Assembly (NCBI GenBank): GCA_001599715.1
Contig: BCHU01000013.1
Location: 248,001-312,000 of the forward strand
Reading direction: 5' to 3'
DNA: 64,000 nt
From: Phaeotremella fagi
Taxonomy: Eukaryota; Basidiomycota; Tremellomycetes; Tremellales; Phaeotremellaceae
The translations under genes were made by a program, and so were the position numbers. Below the pieces are notes generated by a model. It had not been told where the DNA came from, searched no databases, and worked only from the letters and a program-made list of their open reading frames with translations. Positions within the stretch are counted from its first letter, which is position 1. Each line of letters opens with the position of its first letter. Of this stretch, positions 43,901 to 56,001 are shown in pieces.

Positions 43901-45456
43901 GAAGCCGTTGATGAGACAGATCCATTTGGCGCTCCTGTTACACAATCGCACGAGGTTGAAACCGATCCGTTCGGCGCACCAGCTAGTCAAGCAGCTCCCT
44001 CAGCTTTCGATACCGAGTTTGAATCTGGATTCGGTGATTCATTCGGTGCTTCGCCGTCTGCTCCTGTTGTTACTACCGCCCCACCCCCAACTGATTTCGA
44101 TTCGGCTTTTGCAGATTTCGATGAACCTGCTGCTACGGAAGAACAGAAGGAGACTGAAATTACCGCTTCACCTGAGCAGGTCGTTGACCATTTACCTATT
44201 CCAACTGGAATTCCTAAATCAGCAATCCCAGCTGGACTTCGACCTGATGTAGAGAGGACGGCTTCGACACAAGCTGTTGCACCAACTTCAATTCCTGGTA
44301 CTCCAGTTGTTGAAACTCCTCTCACTGATTTGTCTAAAACTTCTTCACCAGGTTTCGTTCCGACTGCGTACCCCGCAGGTGGGGATGATGAGGGATCGTC
44401 GGATGAGGATGAAGGACCTGAAGATCTGGATGGACCAACGAGAGGTTATTCCGGAAAGGGGAAAGAGAAGGCTGTAGACGAGGTTCCAGAGCAGGCTGTG
44501 ACTCCTCCACTTCCTCCCCCAATCGCATTGCCAACGACTTCAATGGTTGATGCTCCAGAACCATCACCTAAACTTAGAAGATCAGCTCCACCACCACCAG
44601 CTTCTCGTGGTGTCCAACCTATAAACGCTGCCATTGGTGACGATTTCGATCCATTCGGAAGTAAAGCCAACTCACCGGAGACACATACCACTGGTCAATT
44701 TGCGGATGCTCCTGTACCATCAGCGATACCTGTCACCGCTGAACCCGCTCAACAAAGTTCTAAAGGATTTGACGACGAGGACGATTTCGATTTCTCAGAT
44801 CTACCACCGGCAAATGTTGAATCCCACTCGGCTGCTCCTGTAACCGGTTCCGTACAAGGGAACACGTTGAGTTCATCAGCTTTCGACGATGAATTCGCTG
44901 GATTCGATGACGATTTCACCAAACCTTTGGAAGGGAGTGAAAATTCAAATTCAACTTCGGCGAATTTCGAGATGGTCTCTCCTGTCGCACCCAATCATCC
45001 TGGTATAGAGACTTCAAGAAGTTACGATGAGTGGGCACCGTCTTCCCATAAATCTAGTGCTACTGCTGTACCTAACACAACTGGAGTTGGGGCACCAGCG
45101 CTGGCACCGGCCACGGCACCAGGAGGAGGGTTATCATTTGATGACGCTTTCGGTGGAGATTTCGAACCTGTTCCAGCTGCCACTACGGAAACTTATGCAC
45201 CACCACCTGGAGCTCCACCAAGTAAACTCTCACCACCTAGTTTACCAGAGAGAAGACCTAGTCAACCTCAGATAGATGATTTAGAGGATGTCAAGAAGGT
45301 AGGTTAATAATCTGATTCTTTCAACTATGCTGATTTAGTGCTGATTCGATTTTGTAGTTGTGCGCAATGGGTTTCTCTAGAACTTTGGCGATTGACGCTT
45401 TGGAAGCTAACAATTATGATTTCCAGAAGACTTTGAACGTTCTTTTGACTACTTAG
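40987..45456 (+). CDS. EDE1: EDE1/EPS15-like endocytic scaffold with EH and UBA domains
   Basis: Early-arriving scaffold of clathrin-mediated endocytosis at the plasma membrane. Three EH domains: residues about 5-90 ([20 protein letters not shown]), one around [20 protein letters not shown], and one around [20 protein letters not shown]. Pro/Gln-rich linkers separate them. A coiled coil follows (about 42,900-43,400; [20 protein letters not shown]), which should drive oligomerisation. A long disordered tail has three DPFGA-type repeats (ETDPFGA at 43,875, 43,918 and 43,966), suited to AP-2/EH ligand binding, and several acidic DDDFD patches. The last exon codes a UBA domain ([20 protein letters not shown]) ending at 45456, for binding ubiquitinated cargo. 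The start MSY is split by an intron after 10 bases. At least seven introns, including one near 42763 and one near 45300-45357. Confidence 0.9.
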
Positions 45457-45893
45457 TTTTGTTAGATATGGTGGAGTTGTTGGCGTTTCAAAATCTTATA
45501 GTGATGTTAATAATACAGTGTTAGTGAAATCGTTGTTATACCATGAATATGAATTTTTGTTTCGTCTTACATCTAACGTTGAAGAAGTGGCGAAGATCAT
45601 TGATTGGTTCAGTATGATTGTATTTCTGAGTTGAGTTGGTCTAGAAACCTCTGGAATGAGATCGTTACAACGAAGAGGTGGAGGGTAGTCATGGATCTTC
45701 AATCGGAGACGTTGCTTACGCACAGATTGTCAAGAATAGACCAGCGGTCATCATCTCCAAAACTGATATTACTCATACAAGTACTATCTATCACTCAGCG
45801 AACTTCGCTAAGATATGTGGAGGTCTCAAGAACCAGAACAAGATGATACCATTCAAGTAAGAAACTCAACACCTCCTCCACTATTTATTCGTG

Positions 45894-45950
45894 CGGCCGT
45901 AGAAATTCCCACGTGGCACTACTGCGTACTACCAAAATTCACGGCCGTAG
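45894..45950 (+). promoter_or_regulatory. Duplicated CGGCCGTAG element with central CACGTG
   Basis: CGGCCGTAGA-A and CGGCCGTAGAGG occur 48 bases apart. Each is followed by a similar GTGGCA segment (45913 and 45956). A palindromic CACGTG lies in the first copy. The element is 200-260 bases before the DJ-1-like ATG. CACGTG is a known bHLH-type core; the CGGCCGTAG factor is unknown. Confidence 0.5.
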
Positions 45951-46031
45951 AGGATGTGGCAGATCGTTCCTCCACCTGTGGCTACCTGTTTCAAACTCAA
46001 CGTTGGTGTGGAGGTGATGAGAAGATGAAGG

Positions 46032-46039
46032 TATAAATA
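46032..46039 (+). promoter_or_regulatory. TATA box (DJ-1-like gene)
   Basis: TATAAATA lies 122 bases before the ATG at 46154, a suitable spacing for an inducible fungal promoter. Confidence 0.55.
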
Positions 46040-46153
46040 CGGTCCTTTGGGACGACTTTTGTGTTCTTCACTTCACTTCAATTTCTCTTTCGCTCTTATA
46101 ACTGCAACCAAACTTCAACCACCTCAACCACTCAACCACTAAACTACCCAACA

Positions 46154-47001
46154 ATGTCTCGTTCAATCTTATTCGTTTTCTCTTCAGCTGGTAAATTGCT
46201 TAACGGTGATGTAAGTCTATCCACACCCCATATCCAATCAAATTCAAACTAATACAAACATAAAATAGGAAGCTGGATGGTATCTACCAGAAGGAGCTCA
46301 TCCATACTACGCCCTCAAAGACAATTTCAACCTCGTAGCCATCTCACCTCTCGGTGGTGAAGTCCCCCTCAACGGTTTCTCAGCTAAAAACTTCACCGAT
46401 GACGAAAGTGTTCGTTTCAAGGATATCGATAACGCTTTCTGGAAGAACACTAAGAAAATCGTCGATGTTGAAGCTAAAGATTTCGAAGCTATCTTCGTTG
46501 TTGGTGGTGTAGGTTTTTTTCACTTTTTGAGATTTGAAGTTTGACTGATTGGTATGTTAGCACGGTCCAATGATCGATTTAGCTTTCGATAAAGATTTAG
46601 CTAAACTCATCGAAGAATTCTATGCCTCCGGTAAAGTGAGTATTCAACTTTACTCGAAAACAAGTTCTTGATATTGACGAAACCCCTATCAGCCCGTCGC
46701 AGCAGTCTGTCACGGTCCAGCCGCCCTTCTCCTCCCCAAAAAACCAAACTCCGAAGAATCAATCCTCAAGAACACCAAAATCACAGCCCTCTCCAACGCC
46801 GAGGAAGACAATTTCTACCCCAACCTCGAGGGAATCATGTATTTCAGTCTCGAAGATAGGATCAAAGCTTCTGGTGCTGAGTATGTTATTGCTAATGAGC
46901 AATTCGGCGAGCAGATCGTATGGGATAAAGGAGTTTTGACTGGTCAGAATCCGGCTAGTGCTAAAGCTTTGGGAGAGAAGTTGAAGGAGATCCTTGCTTA
47001 G
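46154..47001 (+). CDS. DJ-1/PfpI-family protein, Hsp31-like (class I glutamine amidotransferase-like)
   Basis: Stress-type protein of the DJ-1/ThiJ/PfpI superfamily. Members of the Hsp31 branch act as glutathione-independent glyoxalase or chaperone. Four exons: MSRSILFVFSSAGKLLNGD, then (from about 46270) EAGWYLPEGAHPYYALKDN, then HGPMIDLAFDKDLAKLIEEF, then PVAAVCHGPAALLLPKKP. The nucleophile elbow AVCHGP supplies the Cys-His pair. The Glu in the PEGAHP block and the GGHGP segment complete the usual Hsp31 active-site set. There is no signal peptide. Introns are 50-65 nt with GTAAGT-type donors. The C-terminus is LGEKLKEILA. The TATA box and repeated upstream element suggest inducible expression. 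Confidence 0.88.
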
Positions 47002-47352
47002 GCAGGGAGTTGATTTTGATAGATTTCCGTTTTCATTTTTATTTCGCTGTTTTCTTTTTTCATTAGTTAGTGTTAGAATTTTCAGATTGCTTTGATTGTT
47101 TGTAGCGTTGATGTATAGAGTGGATAAAATACACGTTGGGTCTGGTATCATACGGAGAATTGCGGGATTAGAGTAGTTACTGAGTGCCACAGTTGACGGG
47201 CCGAAGTGCCGGTAGAGCTAAGTGCTACGTCCACCAGAAATGACGGAACGGATTTCTAAGTAGAGGACAAGCTGGAGGATAACATTTACTTACTCTTGTA
47301 TACTTTCTACTTATATTCAATACTACTCTCTAACCTATCACCATCTACTACA
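47002..47352 (+). promoter_or_regulatory. Promoter of PGI1
   Basis: 351 bases between the DJ-1-like gene and PGI1. It has a T-rich segment near 47036-47062 (terminator side) and a CT/A-rich leader before 47353. No specific site is named. Confidence 0.35.
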
Positions 47353-49435
<2,083 letters not shown>

Positions 49436-49770
49436 ATGAATGATTCAGAAGAGATATGGATGGATGGAATGGAAAGATTGATGCTTAGTCGCTCAAAATT
49501 GTTTTGTTTGGATGCAGTCGTACTCTATTGGATATGAATATCATGTTACGTATAATGAGCGATGGGGTAGTTACTGCTTGCTTGCATTGTTTGTGTCTAG
49601 ATCTGAGATTTTAAGATTTGACGATAACAAAAAACTCGGATGTTACGGTAGGCGTCGGCAAGAAATCACAGTACAGTGTTCAATTGAGAAGTGGAATTTT
49701 CTGTGAACTATCCACCTCGTCTTATACTCATCTCCTCCCTCTTGTTTACATCCACAACTCAAGAATCAAC
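49436..49770 (+). promoter_or_regulatory. Spacer, promoter of D2HGDH-type gene
   Basis: 335 bases. The PGI1 terminator and the next gene's promoter fall here. The last 60 bases form a CT-rich leader. No specific element is seen. Confidence 0.35.
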
Positions 49771-51790
49771 ATGTCATTCACCCGATCACTCAGACCACTC
49801 CTCCGTCAATCAAACAGACTAACACTCAAATCCACAATCCCCCTAAAATGTACCAGAAACGGTTCAACAATCCCCGAAAGATCAATTAAATTCCAAAAAC
49901 CAACTGAAACCCATTTAAAAACTTTACGTTCATTCCTCTCCTCCTCCAATTGTTCACTATCAACCCTGGATGGTTCAGCTACGACAGAAGAACTTCGTTC
50001 GTACAACGATGACTGGATGAATAAATATCATGGGAAAAGTCAGATCGTGCTTAAACCTAAATCTACAGAGGAGGTTTCCAAGATTTTGAAATTCTGTTAT
50101 GAGAACGATTTGGCGGTTGTTCCCCAGGGTGGGAATACTGGGTTGGTTGGTGAGTTTCTGGTTTTTGAGATATTTTTCGAGCTGTTTGGGTCGTGTCGCT
50201 TGATTCACCGGGAACTGTTTTGAAGGAAATCGAGCTGCTTCGATTTTGTGTTGCTGTTTTCTTTTTTCTTTTTCATCTGTTTTCATTTGCCTACGTACCA
50301 CTGGAATGACAACTCTCCTTCCTCATTAATCTAAACAATCCATCTTATTTCCCCCACTAACACCTACACAGGCGGTTCCAACCCAGTACACGACGAGATA
50401 ATCCTATCCCTCGCCAATCTCTCTTCCATCCGATCGTTCGATCCCGTCTCTGGAGTCCTAGTAGCAGACGCAGGTGTAATCCTAGAAACAGCAGATTCGT
50501 ATCTTGCCGATAAAGGATTCATCTTCCCGTTGGATTTAGGTGCTAAAGGAAGTTGTCATATCGGTGGGAACGTAGCTACCAACGCTGGTGGTTTACGTTT
50601 ACTTCGTTATGGTAGTTTACATGGAAGTGTTTTGGGTTTAGAGGTTGTTCTACCTGATGGAACTGTTTGGAAGGAACTTAGTAAATTAAGAAAGGATAAT
50701 ACTGGTATGTCTGGTCTCTAGACGATTATGATTTTCTTAAAACTCATTTTTGGTCAGGGTTCGATATCAAACAACTCTTCATCGGTTCAGAAGGAACGAT
50801 CGGTATCATCACAGCAATCTCCATCCTATGTCCCAGAAGACCATCAGCAATGAACGTCGCAGTCTTCTCTCTAACATCTTACGAAGCCGTTCAAAAAGTC
50901 TTCGCAGAAGCTAAAGGTAGATTAGGTGAAATCTTGAGTGCATTCGAATTCTTCGATAAACAATCGTACTCTTTGGTTAAATGGCATCAAGAACATAACG
51001 GTGGTGAGAAGAAAGTTTTCGAAACTGAGGGTGAATTTTATTGTTTGATCGAAACTGGTGGTAGTAACGCTGAACATGATGAGGAGGTGAGTGGAATTGG
51101 TTGTTTTTGAAAAATTTGACTGATTTTGTTCGTCTTTTTACAGAAACTTACTGGTTTACTTGAACATCTACTAGAATCTGAGATGGTTCTAGACGGAGTC
51201 TTAGCCCAAGACACAACACAATTCCAAGATTTATGGAAACTACGTGAATTGGTCCCAGAATCTGCCGGTAAAGCTGGATCCGTTTACAAATACGACGTTT
51301 CAGTTCCAGTTGGTAAAATGTATGGTTTGGTTGAGAAAATGAGAGAAAGATTAAGATCTAACGGTGTACTTACTGAGGATGGTGGTTGGGATCAACCAAT
51401 TCGTGCTGTTGCTGGTTATGGACATATGGGTGATGGTACGTAGATTTTATTTTGCTTTCGGATTCAAAACTGATAATAGTTTGATTAGGTAACCTGCATA
51501 TCAACATCGTCGCTGAAAAATATACACCTGAATTGGAAAGCATAATCGAACCTTACATCTACGAATTAGTCGGTAAGTGAAAACGAGTGCGAATGGGTCA
51601 TCGAATGCGTGCTAATAAAAAAATTGTAGCCGAGAATTCAGGTTCGATCTCAGCTGAACATGGATTAGGAGTGATGAAAGCCCCTTACGTCTCTTATTCA
51701 AAGAACGAAATCTCGATAGAGATGATGCAGAAGATCAAGAAATTGTTCGATCCAAAGGGTTTATTGAATCCTTATAAATACATAGTCTAG
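49771..51790 (+). CDS. D2HGDH: D-2-hydroxyglutarate dehydrogenase, mitochondrial (FAD)
   Basis: FAD-linked dehydrogenase oxidising D-2-hydroxyglutarate (Dld2/Dld3 and D2HGDH group). The start [20 protein letters not shown] is Arg/Ser-rich with no acidic residues, a mitochondrial presequence. The PCMH-type FAD domain shows [20 protein letters not shown], then [20 protein letters not shown] with [15 protein letters not shown], which is the D2HGDH variant of the family, and [20 protein letters not shown]. The C-terminal catalytic domain shows [13 protein letters not shown], the metal-binding region, and [19 protein letters not shown]. Introns lie near 50150-50371 (a longer one), 50704, 51087, 51436 and 51573. 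It ends NPYKYIV. Confidence 0.92.
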
Positions 51791-52571
51791 ATGTCATCTA
51801 TGTATTTCCTGCTTATCACTGCTGTGAACTTTGTCGGCCGATTCTGTGCGATCAATGAGCAATCGGAGAAGAAGAGAAGGGGGAAGGAGGTCGATAAACT
51901 TCTTTCGAGAACCTGTGTGTTGGGAACAATTTTCTTCCATCTCATGACTTCTTAAACGTGTGCATACTGTACATACATCCTTCAGAACGACGGACCATTC
52001 ACCACCTTAGAATTTTCATCGACTTCAAGTAACTCATTAAGCACTGCATCACTAATTGTCGAGTAATGACTGACCAATGAGTTTGGTCGCGCCTGGTCAC
52101 ACCGACTTGTGGCAGGACATCTTTAGGTACTGATCCTCAGATTACAAATCAACTCTACGAGAAACGATCCCAGAAGCCCAAAGGAACGTGAGTGAAAGAA
52201 GATCAATCAATCACATCCACCAGATCACGAATGCTTCTTTCGTTAATTGCAAATCTTCCCATCAAAACGTGGATGCTTCGTGAACACACAATATGTACCT
52301 TCCTGCAACGATTTTTCTTCGGAAATTAGGAAACGTTCCTATCTACCAGATGTTATCGGGATTTTCCCTACCTACTCCATCTAAGATGTGCATCGGGATA
52401 TTCTACTTTCAGTGGCGAGGATGCAAATTGAAAGAGTTTATACAAGTGTGTTTAATCTTCTGCTTTCGGTATAAAGTTTCAGGTTACTTTGACATCACAA
52501 ATCAGATCTTTTGAAAAAGCATACACAATTCTATTATTAGTTAAAAAGAAACATATCTTTAGACCACAAAA
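51791..52571 (+). other. Long spacer, nothing recognised
   Basis: 781 bases between the D2HGDH-type gene and the ubiquitin-like gene. An open frame of 73 codons at 52293-52514 has no conserved-looking features and is left out. AT content rises toward 52570. Confidence 0.35.
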
Positions 52572-53222
52572 ATGTATCTTTTCATTGGGGTAAGTTGATA
52601 TCAGTGACATCATCTAATCCCGACCAGACGAACTACGAAGGCGGTCATCAATTCCCAATAACAGTATCTGAAGATGCTGATCTCGAAGAACTAAAAAGGG
52701 GGATATCGGTGAGTAGAATAAGGTATTCACTGACACTGATGCTCGTGCTTAAAGGAAAAAGAATCTATACCGAAAAAAGAAATCTTGTTAACCATCGATA
52801 ACCAACGCATCCCCCAAACGCATTTGAAATTGAAGGAAATTGGGATTAAACAGTATATGATCTTACATCTATTTGTTAGATCCAGGAACCCAATGGAATG
52901 GCGTTGGTTTATGGGGAACTATGGTGGTAGTGATCAAGGTTTCAGAGATCGCCGTCAAAATCATAATGGAAAGATTTCGAAATCGCTTCATCAATCTCGG
53001 TTTGATTTACACCCCCAGCCCCAAGGTCGACTTCACATACACCCATCCCAAACTGATTTCTCAAATTCAGTTATCCAACCCATCTCCCCCCAGGTTGTAC
53101 CTAGAAGTTGGAGGTCTGTTTATGAAGAATCTCCTTTCACCACTCGGCCATTAAACTTTATCAATGTCGATGACGAGCGTTTCTCTCACAATTGTGATAG
53201 TGAGCAGGAGGAGTTTGGTTGA
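52572..53222 (+). CDS. Stand-alone ubiquitin-like-domain protein
   Basis: Exons 52572-52589 (MYLFIG), 52628-52708 and 52755-53222 give 188 residues. Intron 1 is only 38 nt, with GTAAGT, a CTAAT branch site and CCAG; intron 2 is 46 nt. The spliced N-terminal 80 residues read as a ubiquitin-like fold: GGHQFPITVSEDADLEELKR, ISEKESIPKKEILLTIDNQR, LKLKEIGIKQYMILHLFV. The order strand, DADLEELK helix, IP, then L-K-x-x-G-I-x-x-x-x-x-L is the pattern of Ddi1 and related UBL domains. The rest (about 95-188) is basic then acidic and disordered (FINVDDERFSHNCDSEQEEF). There is no C-terminal GlyGly, so it is not a conjugated modifier. No protease or UBA domain follows. A shuttle-type adaptor or a truncated DDI1 duplicate are possible. 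Confidence 0.65.
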
Positions 53223-53498
53223 AGGATCATTGTTCAGTTGTCGGTTGATTCTAGGATGGACTATGTTCCGTTTATTCACAGGGTGATCTTGCTATTTGGT
53301 CCTAAATGTACGATACTCTTTTGACATATTTTACAACTTGAATCCGTAAATCGTACAATATAATTCATCTTATTATTCTCGTCTCTAACACGGTGCAAGT
53401 ACATTTGATATCGCATACGGTATGACAAACGTCTCAGACCGTATCCAACGAGTAAAGCAACAAGATCTAGTACGTCCTGCAACCATCTTGAACTACCG

Positions 53499-55732
53499 TC
53501 ATTTCTCAACGTGTTTCCTGAAATACTGAAAACTCCGTCAAACCCACTCAAAACCATCACTCACCTCAGCTTGGAAAAGACCTGAAGATTTTGGTGTCCT
53601 CTTCAACGTTTTGGTATCCGTATGAGCAGCTCCACTAATACAGCACGATTAGCATTTGTCATTTCCATTAACACTATACTCACAATCGGTACGAGAACCC
53701 ATCTGCCCATTCCCAATTATCCGTTAAAGCTGTTTGATATCATGAGTAAAATGCAAATTTATTATGTTGATAAACATACTCCAAGCCATGACACCTTTCA
53801 AGTCGACACCTTCCATAACAGCCAATCTCAAAGCATCTAAAGCTTCCTTGAAGAACAAAACTCTTTCGTCGTCCTTAACAGCTTCTTGGACTGTCATATC
53901 TTTTTCACCTTTCCTAGCGAACCCAAATTCTGTCACGTAGACTGGTTTTTTATACGTTTGGTGAACGTATGTCACTAGGTCATGTAGCCCCCATGGAACT
54001 TTGAGAAATCAGTTACAGTATCTTCAATATCGATCGCGAAAACTGACCTCCGCGCCATCCATTTTCACCAACTGAAGCTTGTTAGTAAACGTTTGTCGCA
54101 AGGAGCTGAAGCACTCACTGGGCCAACCGAATTCAGTCCCATTGGCAAAGCTGTAATGCTCCTTGGTCATAGCCTCCATTTCGTTCTTGCCACCAAAATC
54201 TAAAGGTCCGTCAGTCGACGACCCTTTCTTCAAGATATGTCCTGTACTCACTAACAGCGTATGTCCAGTATGTATTCAATCCAACTACTTATCAGTAACA
54301 CGCTCCTCAAAAACGGACTCACAGAAATCTGAACTTCCAAGTAAAAGTTGTCTATCAGCAGCACTGAGTGCAGGTAATCGATCATTGAAATGTTTCTTCA
54401 TCGATTGAGGATAGTCTCCAGTTTCATATATTGGTGAAGCGAACCATCCTACATCTGTGAGTGAACGGACGATATCTCTGCCTACCATAGTTGTAATCCC
54501 ATTTTTCACTGGCTGCTCTTTTGCCTGAAATGCCATTCAGTCATAAGTCGGATGACGTATATTTGTTCAAAGCTACTCACTCTCATCACTGCTATCGTAA
54601 GGTACGTTATAGGTTCCACAAAGAGAAATACCAATTTGACCACCTTGCTTTGCTTGATATTTCCGGCGATAGAGATCGACGGTATGAGCATGAGCAATCA
54701 ACATACCGTAACCGGCTCTGTTAAAGATATCAGAATGATTGAAGGCAAGTGAATTCTGGAAACGTACTGAAGAGCTTTATCGTTGTCTCCATAACTAGGC
54801 GGGAAAGCGCGTCCAGCATAACCTACGCTTGATGAGTGGAGATTCTGTGAAGGTAGCAAGGACATACCGATATTTGTCGTCGTCAATGGCTCATTGATTG
54901 TGATCCTGCAAGGTGTTATTAATGATTCCCTTCTGAACTTCCGAAATCCCCTCTCACCAATTCTTGACACGATCTCCAAATCTCTGGAAGCAGACGTCTG
55001 CGAATCGAACGAAATCGAGCTTCATTTCTTCAGGTGTCTAAAGTGGCATACGATCTATGGTCAATTTTTGTTTACCGTCCTGAAGTTCGTTGACACTTAC
55101 GAGCCAAGCTTCATATTTCAGTTGAAGTTGCAGTGGTGTATCCCAATGATGTAGTGTCTGTTTAATGATTAGCCCAATCGTTGAATCTTTACAAACTACT
55201 CACCACAAACGGGGTGATGTTCTTTGCGAGTAAGCCGTTGATTAATTTATCATAATATTCGAGACCTTTTTCATTGATCGGATCGTGTCTTCCACCTTTT
55301 GGAATGATTCTTGACCACGACAAAGAGAATCGATAAACGTTACTGTTGAGTGTTTCTAAAAGTTTGATATCTTCTTCCCATAGCTGAAAGGAGCGCGTAC
55401 ATTAGTCCTTCACTCTAGATATACAAGGATTGACTGACCTCATAAGAACCGCAAGTAACGTCAGTGGTAGTCTTATCTTTGATTGCACCTTCCTTATGAC
55501 TAAAAGGATCCCAAATACTTAAACCTCTACCGTCTACTTCCACTGAACCTTCAATCTGAGGAGCGGCAGTTGCATAGCCGTGTAAGAAGTCCTTTGGGAA
55601 TTTGAAAGGGTTATCGAATTCGTAAGGTTGATAATATTGAGGGGGGTTCATTAGAAATGGAGTTATAGTTGAATAGAAAGGTTGAGATTGGAAAGGTAAT
55701 AAGCTGAATAAGAGAGAAACGATGGAAGTCAT
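53499..55732 (-). CDS. GH1 beta-glucosidase, with signal peptide
   Basis: Retaining beta-glucosidase of glycoside hydrolase family 1, likely secreted: [19 protein letters not shown] is hydrophobic. An upstream in-frame ATG at 55837 is less likely. The domain starts [20 protein letters not shown] with [12 protein letters not shown]. The acid/base motif TINEP is assembled by an intron (NW then [13 protein letters not shown]). The nucleophile region reads [15 protein letters not shown], where most GH1 proteins have TENG. The aglycone-site block [15 protein letters not shown] follows after an intron at about 53762. The last exon codes YFRKHVEK and the stop at 53499; other splice choices there would give a different C-terminus. 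More than ten introns are present. It shares a short divergent promoter with UTP18. Confidence 0.85.
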
Positions 55733-55871
55733 AGCTGTATAGCTGTGGGTTGGGTTGCTATCCTTTATGCTTTGCGCCCTGTTACAGGTTACAGGTTGGT
55801 AGTCACACTTAACAAGTTGATTGATCACCAGGTCCACCAGGTACTGCGCACATGGTTACGGTAAGACAATC

Positions 55872-55891
55872 CTCGGTTAAATTTAGCCGAG
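55872..55891. promoter_or_regulatory. CGG-N10-CCG palindrome
   Basis: A 20-base inverted repeat, CTCGG...CCGAG around a TAAATTTA core, with one mismatched pair. The CGG triplets (74-76 and 87-89 of the 558xx block) are separated by ten bases. This is the form bound by some fungal Zn2Cys6 dimers (Put3 type). Confidence 0.5.
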
Positions 55892-55904
55892 AGAGTTTGT
55901 AGGT

Positions 55905-55910
55905 CACGTG
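55905..55910. promoter_or_regulatory. CACGTG E-box
   Basis: A perfect CACGTG in the sequence GGTCACGTGATT. TCACGTGA is the full consensus for Cbf1-type bHLH factors. It lies 92 bases before the UTP18 ATG, closer to UTP18 than to the GH1 gene. Confidence 0.5.
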
Positions 55911-56001
55911 ATTATCATTCAAAAGTTCTTTTGAATTTCACGTTTAACGTTACGTTGTTCAAAACAAATCAAATCCTCTGATTTGGATACATAAGACCAT
56001 C

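Larger units (their letters stand above)
45457..46153 (+). promoter_or_regulatory. Promoter of DJ-1-like gene
   Basis: 697 bases holding the EDE1 terminator and the promoter of the DJ-1-like gene. It contains two CGGCCGTAG copies (45894-45902 and 45942-45950), a CACGTG (45910-45915) between them and a TATA box (46032-46039). Short open frames overlapping this region are not supported. Confidence 0.5.
55733..56001. promoter_or_regulatory. Bidirectional promoter GH1 / UTP18
   Basis: 269 bases between divergent starts. It contains a near-perfect 20-base palindrome (55872-55891) with a CGG-N10-CCG core, and a CACGTG at 55905-55910. Confidence 0.55.

Noticed and set aside
43211..45000. Several long antisense and alternate-frame open frames inside the EDE1-like gene
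   Set aside because: They are shadows of the long exon in biased, repetitive coding sequence.
52293..52514. 73-codon open frame before the ubiquitin-like gene
   Set aside because: Contains no recognisable motif and its composition looks like translated non-coding DNA.
52590..52604. 15-nt intron GTAAGTTGATATCAG in the ubiquitin-like gene
   Set aside because: Too short to splice; the acceptor CCAG at 52627 gives a 38-nt intron with a branch site and keeps frame.
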